DNA of 52,255 nucleotides from Congzhengia sp045576635. Its GTDB lineage: Bacteria; Bacillota; Clostridia; UBA1381; UBA9506. Below, piece by piece: positions 39,666 through 48,044 of this stretch (within the stretch, counting starts at the first letter, position 1; every line of letters begins with the position of its first letter). The notes under the pieces are model-generated. The model was given only the letters and a program-made list of their open reading frames with translations. It did no database searches and was not told the origin of the DNA. The DNA lies in the NCBI GenBank assembly GCA_045576635.1, contig JAZNGT010000025.1:1-52255 (forward strand), given 5' to 3'. The translations under genes and the position numbers were made by a program.

Positions 39666-41735
39666 ATGGCAAATAATCTGGTGATTGTGGAGTCGCCTGC
39701 AAAAGCGAAAACAATCAAGCAATATTTAGGAAAATCATATAACGTAATTGCGTCTATGGGACATGTACGTGATTTGCCCAAGAGTCAGATGGGTGTAGAT
39801 TTGGAGCATAATTTTGACTTAAAATACATTACCATTCGCGGTAAGGGACAACTTCTTTCCAAACTTAAAAAAGAAGCAAAGACTGCGAAAAAGATTTATC
39901 TTGCAACTGACCCTGACCGCGAGGGAGAAGCAATTTCGTGGCATTTGGCAAAACTTCTGGATATTGACGAGAGTTCAAATTGCAGAATTGCGTTTAACGA
40001 GATTACAAAAAATGCGGTGCAAACTGCAATCAAAGAGCCACGCCCTATCAATATGGATTTGGTAAATGCACAGCAGGCGAGAAGAGCGCTTGACAGAATT
40101 GTTGGTTATAAAATCAGTCCGATTTTATGGCGTAAAGTCAAAAAAGGATTGAGTGCAGGGCGCGTACAGTCTGTTGCAACAAGACTCATTGTAGACAGAG
40201 AACGCGAAATTGAAGCATTTATTCCCGAGGAATTTTGGACGGTTGACGCAAAACTGAAAACCAAAAAAGGTGAACTTTTTGATGCAGCACTTACAGGTTA
40301 TAATGGTAAAAAAATCAAACCGGTAACCGAAACCGAAGTTTTGAAAATCAAAAAGGATTTAGATTCGGCATCGTTTGTGGTAAAAAGCGTCAAAAACGGC
40401 ACAAAAAAGAGAAATCCGATGCCGCCCTTTACCACGAGTACACTTCAACAGGAAGCATCCAGAAAACTCAATTTTACGGTTAAAAAGACGATGATGGCAG
40501 CACAGAGATTGTACGAAGGTGTTGCGGTACCCGGTCACGGCACTGTCGGCTTAATCACATATATGAGAACTGACTCTTTAAGAATTTCAAACGATGCACT
40601 TTTAGATGCGCGTAAAGAGATTCAGACGCTTTATGGCGAAAGCATGCTTCCTTCCAAAGCGACTTACTACAAAACCAAGAACAGCGCACAGGATGCACAC
40701 GAAGCAATTCGTCCCACATACGCATCGATTCATCCGTCGGAATTAAAAGACGTTTTACCGACTGATATGTATAAACTTTACAAACTGATTTGGGAACGCT
40801 TTATTGCGTGCCAGATGAAACCTGCCGTCTACGAAACATCGGTTGCTGATGTTAAAGCGGATAAATACGAGTTTAAAGCATACGGCTCAAAACTTACCTT
40901 TAAGGGATATATGAGCGTTTATGTAGAGGGTAGCGACGAAACAAAGAACGAAAAAGACCATGTGCTGCCGGCGCTTTCTGATAACGAACCGTTAGAACTG
41001 AAAGATATCATAACAGATCAGCACTTTACACAACCGCCGCAGCGCTTTACAGAAGCAACGCTTATTAAAACACTCGAAGAAAAAGGAATCGGCCGCCCGA
41101 GTACGTATGCTCCGACTATTACTACCATCACGGCAAGGGGTTACGTTGGCAGAGAGAAAAAACAACTTATGCCGACAGAACTCGGCACGGTTGTAACCGA
41201 TATTATGACAGAACATTTTCCGAACATCGTTGGTGTAGAATTTACTGCGGATATGGAAAAAGATTTAGACGAAATCGAAGAAGGAAAAATCGAGTGGGGA
41301 AGAGTCGTTGGCGATTTTTATACTCCGTTTGAAAAGACATTAAAGCAAGCAGATGAAAAAATCGGCAAGGTAAAAATTCAGGATGAAGAATCTGATGTTA
41401 TCTGCGAAAAATGTGGACGCAAGATGGTGTATAAAATGGGAAGATTCGGAAAATTCCTGGCGTGCCCTGGTTTCCCCGAATGCAGAAATGCAAAACCAAT
41501 TGTAAAAGAAACGGGCGCAAACTGCCCTAAATGCGGAAAACGCATTTTAGAAAAGAAATCCAAAACCGGAAAGGTTTATTATGGCTGCGAGGACAATCCC
41601 AAGTGTGATTTTATGACATGGGATGTACCGGTAGCAAAAGAACAATGTCCGAAGTGCGGAGGACTTTTGCTTCGTAAAAAGGGCAAAGGCAAGCGAATTG
41701 TTTGTGCAAACGAATCTTGTGATTACGAAAAATAA
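39666..41735 (+). CDS. topA: DNA topoisomerase I
   Basis: 689 residues. The Toprim domain begins LVIVESPAKAKTIKQYLG with Glu9 and the acidic triad TDPDREGE (81-88). Active Tyr299 lies in GLITYMRTDSLRIS. The C-terminus carries three four-Cys zinc ribbons: CEKCGRKM...CPGFPEC, CPKCGKRI...CEDNPKC and CPKCGGLL...CANESC. It relaxes negative supercoils behind RNA polymerase. GGAGG precedes the ATG, 23 bp after dprA. Confidence 0.98.
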   Translation: MANNLVIVESPAKAKTIKQYLGKSYNVIASMGHVRDLPKSQMGVDLEHNFDLKYITIRGKGQLLSKLKKEAKTAKKIYLATDPDREGEAISWHLAKLLDIDESSNCRIAFNEITKNAVQTAIKEPRPINMDLVNAQQARRALDRIVGYKISPILWRKVKKGLSAGRVQSVATRLIVDREREIEAFIPEEFWTVDAKLKTKKGELFDAALTGYNGKKIKPVTETEVLKIKKDLDSASFVVKSVKNGTKKRNPMPPFTTSTLQQEASRKLNFTVKKTMMAAQRLYEGVAVPGHGTVGLITYMRTDSLRISNDALLDARKEIQTLYGESMLPSKATYYKTKNSAQDAHEAIRPTYASIHPSELKDVLPTDMYKLYKLIWERFIACQMKPAVYETSVADVKADKYEFKAYGSKLTFKGYMSVYVEGSDETKNEKDHVLPALSDNEPLELKDIITDQHFTQPPQRFTEATLIKTLEEKGIGRPSTYAPTITTITARGYVGREKKQLMPTELGTVVTDIMTEHFPNIVGVEFTADMEKDLDEIEEGKIEWGRVVGDFYTPFEKTLKQADEKIGKVKIQDEESDVICEKCGRKMVYKMGRFGKFLACPGFPECRNAKPIVKETGANCPKCGKRILEKKSKTGKVYYGCEDNPKCDFMTWDVPVAKEQCPKCGGLLLRKKGKGKRIVCANESCDYEK

Positions 41736-41739
41736 AAAA

Positions 41740-41768
41740 GGCGATAGCATTTGCTATCGCCTTTTTTT
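41740..41768. terminator. bidirectional terminator after topA
   Basis: GGCGATAGC (41740-41748), loop ATTT, GCTATCGCC (41753-41761), then seven T; A run on the other side. Confidence 0.92.
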
Positions 41769-41770
41769 AT

Positions 41771-44041
41771 TTATTTTGTTTCTCTTAATTCAACACGTCT
41801 GATTTTTCCGCTGATGGTTTTCGGAAGTTCATCTAAAAATTCAACCACTCTCGGATATTTGTAGGGTGCAGTGTGTGTTTTTACGTATTCCTGCACGTCT
41901 TTTTTGAGTGCATCTGTTTTCTCCGTACCTTGTGTAAGTACGATAGATGCCTTTACAATCTGTCCACGTGTCTCATCCGGTACTGCAGTTACAGCACATT
42001 CTAAAACGTAGGGAAGTTCCATGATAACGCTTTCAATTTCAAACGGTCCAATTCTGTAACCGGATGATTTAATCACGTCGTCGATTCTTCCGACGTACCA
42101 GAAATAACCGTCTTCATCACGCCAAGCAAGGTCGCCTGTGTGATAGTATCCGTCATGCCAAACCTTTTTGGTGTTTTCTTCGTCGCCGTAATATCCCATA
42201 AAGAGTCCACAGGGGACTTTTTTGTCTGTTTTTACAACAATCTCGCCCGTTTCGCCGATGCCTGCGCTCTTGCCGTCGTCCAATACGATATCCATATTGT
42301 AAAGCGGAGAAGGTCTTCCCATCGAGCCGGGTTTTGCAACCATACCGCGTAAAGTGCCGACAGACAACGTAGTTTCTGTCTGACCGAATCCTTCCATCAG
42401 TCTTAAACCTGTTGCCTTTTTCCACTGTTCATATACTTCGGGGTTTAATGCTTCGCCTGCTGTTGTTGTATATTCAAGAGAAGTAAGGTCATACTTTGAC
42501 AAATCTTCTTTGATAAAGAAGCGGTACATCGTAGGAGGTGCGCAGAATGTTGTAATGTTATACTTTTTAAACATCGGCAAAATATCTTCTGCCTTGAATT
42601 TGTTAAAATCGTAAACAAAAACTGCCGCCTCAGAAAGCCACTGTCCGTAGAGTTTACCCCACAAAGCTTTTCCCCAGCCGGTATCCGAAATGGTAAGGTG
42701 AATGCCATCGGGATTTACATTATGCCAGTATTTTGCTGTAATGTAGTGTCCCAGAGGATATTTGTGGTTGTGTGTTGCAATTTTCGGATATCCGGTTGTG
42801 CCGGATGTAAAGAACATTAAGAGCGGATCTTTACCCTTTGCAGAATCAGGCTTTCTTTCGTATGTATCAGAAAAAGAAGCGAACTCTTCGTTAAAGTCAT
42901 GCCATCCTTCACGTTTTCCGCCAACCAAAATTTTTGTAATCGGCGTATAATTTTTTTCTGCAAGTTCAGCCTGATGTGAAACATCGGTATCTGCGGTGCA
43001 CACAATGGCACTCACGCCGGCAGCTTTAAAACGGTAATCAAAGTCGTGTTCCACCAAAAGATGTGTTGCCGGAATTACAATAGCACCGATTTTATGAAGT
43101 GCTAAAATAGAGAACCAGAACTGATAATGCCGTTTTAAAACGAGCATAACGCGGTCGCCCTTTTTGATGCCAAGCGATTCAAAATAGTTTGCAGTCATGG
43201 AAGAATACCGGCTAATATCACGGAATGTGAAACGTTTTTCTTTTTTATCGTCCGAAACGTAGAGCATAGCAAGTTTGTCGGGACATTTTTCAGCCAGTTT
43301 GTCTACGCAATCAAATGCAAAGTTAAAGTTATCTTCATTCTGGAACGAAATATCAACAAGACGTCCGTCTTTATCTTCAACGGTACTTATAAAGTTACTG
43401 CAAATTTCAGAACCTGCATGGAATTTCTGGTAGGGTGTATCATCGTACGGTGTGTTTTCGATTTGCGCCTCGTTTTCTTTCATAACGATTGCGTAAATTT
43501 CGGTGTCTTTTCCGTCTAATGCCACCATACTGTGCGGAATAGAACTGTTATAGTAAATGGTATCGCCGGCTTCTAAAATTTCGGTGTTATTGCCAATGGT
43601 AATTTGAAGTCTGCCACGCACAACAATATCAAATTCCTGTCCCTTGTGTGAAGATGCTTTTCCGTTTCCGGCATTTTCTAAATACGGGATAATAACGTGA
43701 TATGGTTCTGCCGTTTTGTTTTTAAACATAGAGGCAAGATTTTTATATTCGTAGCCTTCCTTACGTGTAATGGGAAGACCGCCGCCTTTTTTTGTAACCT
43801 CATAACTTGTAAGAGTAGGGCTTGCACCTTTTAATAAATCGGTAGGGTCTAAATTAAAGCATTTTGCACATTTATAAATAAACGTAAAGTCAAAATCTTT
43901 TTCGCCGTTTTCAAACTTAATATATTCTTCTTTTGTCGTATCAGTTTTATTTGCAAGAAATTCTTCTGTTAAACCTAAACTTTCTCTTGCATTTCGGATT
44001 CTCTGTGCAACATCCTTTAAATGATCGTTTGTGTTTGTCAT
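41771..44041 (-). CDS. Fusion protein: XRE helix-turn-helix + cupin + acyl-CoA synthetase (AMP-binding)
   Basis: 756 residues. 1-70: XRE-type helix-turn-helix (AQRIRNARESLGLTEEFLA, then TTKEEYIKFENG). 105-190: cupin (GQEFDIVVRGRLQITIGN, EAGDTIYYNSSIPHSM). 240-756: ANL adenylate-forming enzyme with P-loop FFTSGTTGYPK, motif GFGQTETT, YHTGDLAWRDEDGYFWYVGR, hinge region DDVIKSSGYRIGP and catalytic Lys746 in TISGKIRR. The enzyme part resembles medium-chain acyl-CoA or acetyl-CoA ligases; the acid is unknown. The first two parts equal a stand-alone HTH-cupin repressor. It may sense its substrate and regulate genes, or the HTH may be a relic. Single gene, convergent with topA. Confidence 0.9.
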   Translation of the reverse strand: MTNTNDHLKDVAQRIRNARESLGLTEEFLANKTDTTKEEYIKFENGEKDFDFTFIYKCAKCFNLDPTDLLKGASPTLTSYEVTKKGGGLPITRKEGYEYKNLASMFKNKTAEPYHVIIPYLENAGNGKASSHKGQEFDIVVRGRLQITIGNNTEILEAGDTIYYNSSIPHSMVALDGKDTEIYAIVMKENEAQIENTPYDDTPYQKFHAGSEICSNFISTVEDKDGRLVDISFQNEDNFNFAFDCVDKLAEKCPDKLAMLYVSDDKKEKRFTFRDISRYSSMTANYFESLGIKKGDRVMLVLKRHYQFWFSILALHKIGAIVIPATHLLVEHDFDYRFKAAGVSAIVCTADTDVSHQAELAEKNYTPITKILVGGKREGWHDFNEEFASFSDTYERKPDSAKGKDPLLMFFTSGTTGYPKIATHNHKYPLGHYITAKYWHNVNPDGIHLTISDTGWGKALWGKLYGQWLSEAAVFVYDFNKFKAEDILPMFKKYNITTFCAPPTMYRFFIKEDLSKYDLTSLEYTTTAGEALNPEVYEQWKKATGLRLMEGFGQTETTLSVGTLRGMVAKPGSMGRPSPLYNMDIVLDDGKSAGIGETGEIVVKTDKKVPCGLFMGYYGDEENTKKVWHDGYYHTGDLAWRDEDGYFWYVGRIDDVIKSSGYRIGPFEIESVIMELPYVLECAVTAVPDETRGQIVKASIVLTQGTEKTDALKKDVQEYVKTHTAPYKYPRVVEFLDELPKTISGKIRRVELRETK

Positions 44042-44088
44042 TATTTATCCCTCACTTTTTACCATTTTACAAAAAACGTTCTAATTGG

Positions 44089-44117
44089 ATATTAGCACAG
44101 TTAAAAATGAATGTCAA
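44089..44117 (-). promoter_or_regulatory. promoter of the HTH-cupin-ligase gene
   Basis: Minus strand: -35 TTGACA (44112-44117), 17 bp spacer, -10 TAATAT (44089-44094). Confidence 0.7.
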
Positions 44118-44248
44118 AGGTTTTATTAAAGAAAATTATGCAAAAGCAAAAAACGATAAAAAACGCGAGCATTCTCTGCTTTTTTCAGTGAAACTCTGGG
44201 TTGCGCTTTTAAAATCTTTTACATTTAAAAAAATGTTTTTTGCTTTTT

Positions 44249-44284
44249 TATCATGATATGGAAATTGTTTTTTTGATATCAAAA
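44249..44284. repeat. two palindromes, possible operator pair
   Basis: TATCATGATA (44249-44258) and TTTTGATATCAAAA (44271-44284), both perfect palindromes with centres 24 bp apart, some 50-85 bp upstream of the probable murA -10. Confidence 0.4.
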
Positions 44285-44371
44285 TTTAACCACTTTATTC
44301 GGTTTCTGCATGGTATGTATCCTGAAAAAAAGGTTATAATTTAAATGGAGATGAAATGAGAAGGGGATAAG

Positions 44372-45646
44372 ATGGGTAAAAAAGAGAAATTTATCGTTCA
44401 AAAATCTGATTGTTTATGCGGTAATGTTCGCATTTCCGGTTCAAAAAATGCAGCAATTCCGATTCTTGCGGCAACGCTTTTAACACCCGGTAAAATAACA
44501 CTTGAAAACGTACCGCAGCTTACAGATATTTCTGTTATGTGCGAAATTTTAACTTCTTTGGGCGTAAGCATTCATATAGGCAAAAGTGGAAGTTTAACAG
44601 TTGATGCATCCAATATAAAACATACCGTAGCACCCTATGACTTAACCACAAAAATGCGCGGTTCGTTTTTGCTTATGGGACCGCTTCTTGCACGTATGAA
44701 AAAGGTAAGACTTTCCCTTCCGGGCGGTTGCCCGATCGGTTCAAGACCTGTTGATTTACACCTGAAAGGTTTTGATGCACTGGGCGCAAAAATCACGAAA
44801 GGTTTTGGCTTTGTTGAAGTATCCTGCAAAAAACTTGTTGGAAGCAAAATCTATCTGGATTTTCCTAGTGTTGGCGCAACAGAAAATATTTTAATGGCAG
44901 CAGTTATGGCAGAAGGTGTTACAACGATTGAAAATGCGGCGGCAGAACCTGAAATTGCAGACCTCGCGGTATTTTTAAATGCAATGGGCGCAAATGTTTT
45001 AGGCGCAGGTACAGACTCGGTCACTATTTATGGCACGGGTGAACTAAAACCTGTAACTTACAATATTATGCCTGACAGAATTGAGGCTGGTAGTTTCATG
45101 ATTGCTTCGGCAATTACAAATGGTGACGTTACAGTAGAAGGAATTATACCTGAACATGTAAAGCCGCTTACGGCAAAACTTACAGAAATCGGGGCAAAGA
45201 TTGATGTTGATCAGCATTCGCTCAGAGTGCGCGGTAATGGATTTTACACGGCGACCGATGTAAAAACACTTCCGTTTCCCGGATTTCCTACGGATATGCA
45301 GGCACAGATGATGTCACTTCTTTCCGTATCAAGCGGAACAGCAATCGTAACGGAAACAATTTTTGAAAACAGGTTTATGCACGCACAGGAACTTTGCAGA
45401 ATGGGAGCAAACATCAAGGTAGAAGGGCACTGCGCAGTAGTTGAGGGTGCAAAAAAACTCACGGGTGCAAAAGTTGTTTCGACAGACCTTCGCGCGGGTG
45501 CTGCTCTGGTACTCGCAGGGCTTACGGCAAACGGGACAACCGAAGTGTATGACATTTATCATATTGACAGAGGGTATGAAAATTTTGACACAAAACTCAG
45601 AATGCTTGGCGCCGATATTGAGCGTGCATCCTACGAAACTATATAA
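44372..45646 (+). CDS. murA: UDP-N-acetylglucosamine 1-carboxyvinyltransferase MurA
   Basis: 424 residues. Lys25-Asn26 in GSKNAAIPIL bind substrate, and the PEP-adduct, fosfomycin-target Cys120 lies in LPGGCPIGSRPVDLH. The later FPTDMQAQMM and TIFENRFMHAQEL stretches complete the family pattern. It catalyses the first committed step of peptidoglycan synthesis in the cytosol. AAGGGG precedes the ATG. Monocistronic. Confidence 0.98.
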   Translation: MGKKEKFIVQKSDCLCGNVRISGSKNAAIPILAATLLTPGKITLENVPQLTDISVMCEILTSLGVSIHIGKSGSLTVDASNIKHTVAPYDLTTKMRGSFLLMGPLLARMKKVRLSLPGGCPIGSRPVDLHLKGFDALGAKITKGFGFVEVSCKKLVGSKIYLDFPSVGATENILMAAVMAEGVTTIENAAAEPEIADLAVFLNAMGANVLGAGTDSVTIYGTGELKPVTYNIMPDRIEAGSFMIASAITNGDVTVEGIIPEHVKPLTAKLTEIGAKIDVDQHSLRVRGNGFYTATDVKTLPFPGFPTDMQAQMMSLLSVSSGTAIVTETIFENRFMHAQELCRMGANIKVEGHCAVVEGAKKLTGAKVVSTDLRAGAALVLAGLTANGTTEVYDIYHIDRGYENFDTKLRMLGADIERASYETI

Positions 45647-45683
45647 ACATAAAACCTCCAAACCATGTTTGGAGGTTTTATGT
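45647..45683. terminator. long bidirectional terminator between murA and spoVAC
   Basis: A perfect 17-bp stem: 45647-45663 pairs with 45667-45683 around a CAT loop; core CCTCCAAAC / GTTTGGAGG. The stem abuts the murA stop codon and includes the spoVAC stop codon. Confidence 0.9.
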
Positions 45684-46130
45684 TATGAGTGATATTACAT
45701 AATATACAATACCAGAAAACACCGATGCAGTAATGCCGTAGACCAAAACCGGCCCTGCGACCGTAAACATTTTCACGGCGAGACCTAAAACAAGTCCTTC
45801 GCTTTTGAATTCCATAGCGGGCGATACAACGGCGTTTGCAAAACCGGTAATGGGAACAATACTTCCTGCACCGGCAAATTTTGCAAGACGGTCATAAAGA
45901 CCAAATCCGGTAAATAAAGCGCCCAAAAATACGAGCGTAACAGAAGTTCCGGTAGATGCAAGTTCAAAGTCAAATCCGAGCGACTTATAGCCGTTTAAAA
46001 TAAACTGTCCGATTGTGCAGATGGTACCGCCCACCAAAAAAGCCAGAATAACATCTTTAAGAATCGGTGAATTTGGTGTTTTTTTGTCTACATATTTTTG
46101 ATACGCTTTGTCGGTCATCGTGCGTTTCAT
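45678..46130 (-). CDS. spoVAC: Stage V sporulation protein AC
   Basis: 150 residues, full length. The start YQKYVDKKTPNSPILKDVIL, then AFLVGGTICTIGQFILN and the internal GAGSIVPITGFANAVVSPAM are SpoVAC hallmarks; four to five helices. SpoVAC is an inner spore membrane channel component for dipicolinic acid movement. The usual partners spoVAD and spoVAE are not downstream: transcription ends at once in the murA terminator. A small membrane peptide gene lies 20 bp upstream and is probably cotranscribed. GGAGG precedes the ATG. Confidence 0.93.
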   Translation of the reverse strand: MKRTMTDKAYQKYVDKKTPNSPILKDVILAFLVGGTICTIGQFILNGYKSLGFDFELASTGTSVTLVFLGALFTGFGLYDRLAKFAGAGSIVPITGFANAVVSPAMEFKSEGLVLGLAVKMFTVAGPVLVYGITASVFSGIVYYVISLIT

Positions 46131-46150
46131 AGAAAAAGCCTCCGTTTTAC

Positions 46151-46291
46151 TTATTCATATTTAAAAACCATAACAGTGCGTCCTGTGGTGGCATCATGCT
46201 TTTCGCTCGAAAAGTTTGCGTATAGTCCGAAACCCAAGACGCATACAATGGATAGGAGGGCTAAAATTCGAATTGTTTTATTTCGTTTCAT
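46151..46291 (-). CDS. 46-residue basic single-pass membrane peptide upstream of spoVAC
   Basis: Minus-strand ATG 46291 follows AGAAAGGAG with good spacing; stop TAA at 46151-46153. The product starts MKRNKTIRI, has one hydrophobic helix (about 8-26, ILALLSIVCVLGFGLYA), and ends SEKHDATTGRTVMVFKYE. It is too short for most gene callers. Its stop is 20 bp before the spoVAC start and no terminator lies between, so the pair looks like one transcript. No family recognised; a sporulation role is inferred from position only. Confidence 0.6.
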   Translation of the reverse strand: MKRNKTIRILALLSIVCVLGFGLYANFSSEKHDATTGRTVMVFKYE

Positions 46292-46444
46292 CTAAAATAT
46301 TCTCCTTTCTTTTTACCTGTATTCATATTTTTTGAAAAAACGTATTTTTTATTCCTTTTTATCAAAAAAATTGCGCGTTAGAATTGGTAAATATGAACAA
46401 AAAATTACAATTTACATTATTTTCTGTTTATTTTATTTTAAGGC

Positions 46445-46474
46445 TTGCAAAATGGTGTTTTGTTGTGCTATAAT
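46445..46474 (+). promoter_or_regulatory. tig-clpP promoter
   Basis: -35 TTGCAA (46445-46450), 18 bp spacer, -10 TATAAT (46469-46474) with TGn extended element. Confidence 0.8.
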
Positions 46475-46509
46475 ACACTAATGAGAAGTTTTAACAGGGA
46501 GGATAAAAA

Positions 46510-48018
46510 ATGTCAGCAATTTTAGAAAAAAAAGAAAACAACACGGTAGACTTTACCATTACGATTTCTGCGGAAAAATTTAACGCAGCGTATGATGAAG
46601 CATTCAAAAAGAACGTAAAGAAAATTACGATTCCCGGTTTCAGAAAAGGTAAAGCACCGAGAAAATTAATCGAAAAGACATACGGCGAAGGTATTTTCTA
46701 CGATGATGCAGTAGATGCAGTTTTACCCGATGCGTATGAAGAAGCAGTAAAAGAACTCGGTTTAGAACCCGTTGATATGCCGAAAATTGATATTAAAGAA
46801 ATCGGAAAAGACAAGGATTTGGTTGTAGCGGCATCCGTTACCGTAAAGCCTGAGGTAACACTTGGCGAATATAAAGGTTTAAAACTGGAAGAAATTGTGC
46901 ATACTGTAAGTGACGATGAAGTTCAGGCAGAACTTTCAAAGAGACAGGAACGTGGCGCAAGACAGGTTACAGTAGAAGACCGTGCAGTAAAAATGGGCGA
47001 CACAGCAAACATCGATTTCGAAGGTTTTGTTGACGGCGTAGCATTTGCAGGCGGCAAAGGCGAAAACTTTGAACTTGTAATCGGAAGCGGTCAGTTCATC
47101 CCCGGCTTTGAAGATCAGATTATCGGTAAATCCATCGGCGATGAATTCGATGTAAACGTAACATTCCCCGAAGAATATCATTCAGAAGACTTAAAGGGAA
47201 AAGCAGCAACCTTTAAAACAAAGGTAAATGCAATCAGCGTAAAAGAACTTCCCGAATTGGATGATGAATTTGCAAAAGACGTCAGCGAATTCGATACATT
47301 AGACGAATTAAAAGCAGATATCAAAAAGAAATTAGAAGAAAGTGCAGAGGCTCGCACAAAGCAGGAAAAAGAAAATGCGGCGATTGACAAGGTAATTGAA
47401 AATATGACCGTAGAAGTGCCGGAATGTATGGTAAATAACCGTATCGAAAGCACCATCCGCGAAAACAATGCGCGTATGGCACAGCAGGGCATTTCTTTTG
47501 AACAGTACTTAGGCTTTATGGGCACAACACTTGATCAGTTTAAAGAACAGATTAAGCCGAATGCAGAACTACAGGTAAAAGGCACACTCGCATTAGAAGC
47601 AATTGCAAAAGCAGAAAACCTTGATGTAACAGATGCAGATGTAGAAGAACAGATGCAGAAAATGGCAGATGCATACGGCATGGAACTTGACAAGGTAAAA
47701 GAATTCATGCGCGACGAGGATATCGAAGCAATGAAATCTGACCTTAAAATTTCCAAGGCATTAGACTTTATCGTTGAAAATGCTACATGGAAAAAGGCTG
47801 CAGCAAAAAAGCCCGCAGAAAAGAAAGCAACAGAGAAAAAACCGGCTGAAAAGAAAGAACCTGCAAAGAAAACAGCTGAGAAGAAACCTGCGGAAAAGAA
47901 AACAACAACCGCAGCTAAAAAACCTGCTGCAAAAAAAGAAACAGTAAAAGCAGAGGATAAACCGAAAAAGACAACGACCACAAAGAAAACAACTACAAAA
48001 GCAAAAGAAGACAAATAA
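46510..48018 (+). CDS. tig: Trigger factor (ribosome-bound chaperone / prolyl isomerase) with long Lys-rich tail
   Basis: 502 residues; about 428 is normal. The N-terminal ribosome-binding domain holds the signature PGFRKGKAPRKLIEKTYG. The FKBP-type isomerase domain covers about 155-245 (DTANIDFEGFVDG, GSGQFIPGFEDQIIG). The helical C-domain ends near residue 428 (DFIVENATWK). Residues 429-502 are an added, disordered tail of Lys, Ala, Pro, Thr and Glu built from degenerate units like PAEKKATEKK, similar in style to histone H1 tails. The tail may strengthen binding to RNA or ribosomes; this is inference. GGGAGG precedes the ATG. clpP follows after 26 bp. Confidence 0.95.
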   Translation: MSAILEKKENNTVDFTITISAEKFNAAYDEAFKKNVKKITIPGFRKGKAPRKLIEKTYGEGIFYDDAVDAVLPDAYEEAVKELGLEPVDMPKIDIKEIGKDKDLVVAASVTVKPEVTLGEYKGLKLEEIVHTVSDDEVQAELSKRQERGARQVTVEDRAVKMGDTANIDFEGFVDGVAFAGGKGENFELVIGSGQFIPGFEDQIIGKSIGDEFDVNVTFPEEYHSEDLKGKAATFKTKVNAISVKELPELDDEFAKDVSEFDTLDELKADIKKKLEESAEARTKQEKENAAIDKVIENMTVEVPECMVNNRIESTIRENNARMAQQGISFEQYLGFMGTTLDQFKEQIKPNAELQVKGTLALEAIAKAENLDVTDADVEEQMQKMADAYGMELDKVKEFMRDEDIEAMKSDLKISKALDFIVENATWKKAAAKKPAEKKATEKKPAEKKEPAKKTAEKKPAEKKTTTAAKKPAAKKETVKAEDKPKKTTTTKKTTTKAKEDK

Positions 48019-48044
48019 TTAATCCAATTGACGGAGGTAACATC

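Larger units (their letters stand above)
44042..44371. other. 330-bp divergent intergenic region
   Basis: AT-rich. It holds the leftward promoter above, two palindromes (44249-44258 and 44271-44284) and a TATAAT at 44335-44340 that is probably the murA -10; I see no good -35 for it. No convincing gene lies within it. Confidence 0.6.

Noticed and set aside
43933..44256. 107-codon + strand frame across the start of the HTH-cupin-ligase gene
   Set aside because: Overlaps a certain gene on the other strand, no ribosome site, composition like random AT-rich DNA.
46292..46440. Sigma-G promoter for the small peptide-spoVAC pair
   Set aside because: GAATA-like boxes exist in this AT-rich stretch but no CATnnTA at correct distance.
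47535..48014. 159-codon minus-strand frame opposite the trigger factor tail
   Set aside because: Phe/Ala/Val-rich mirror image of the Lys/Ala-rich coding strand; no ribosome site.
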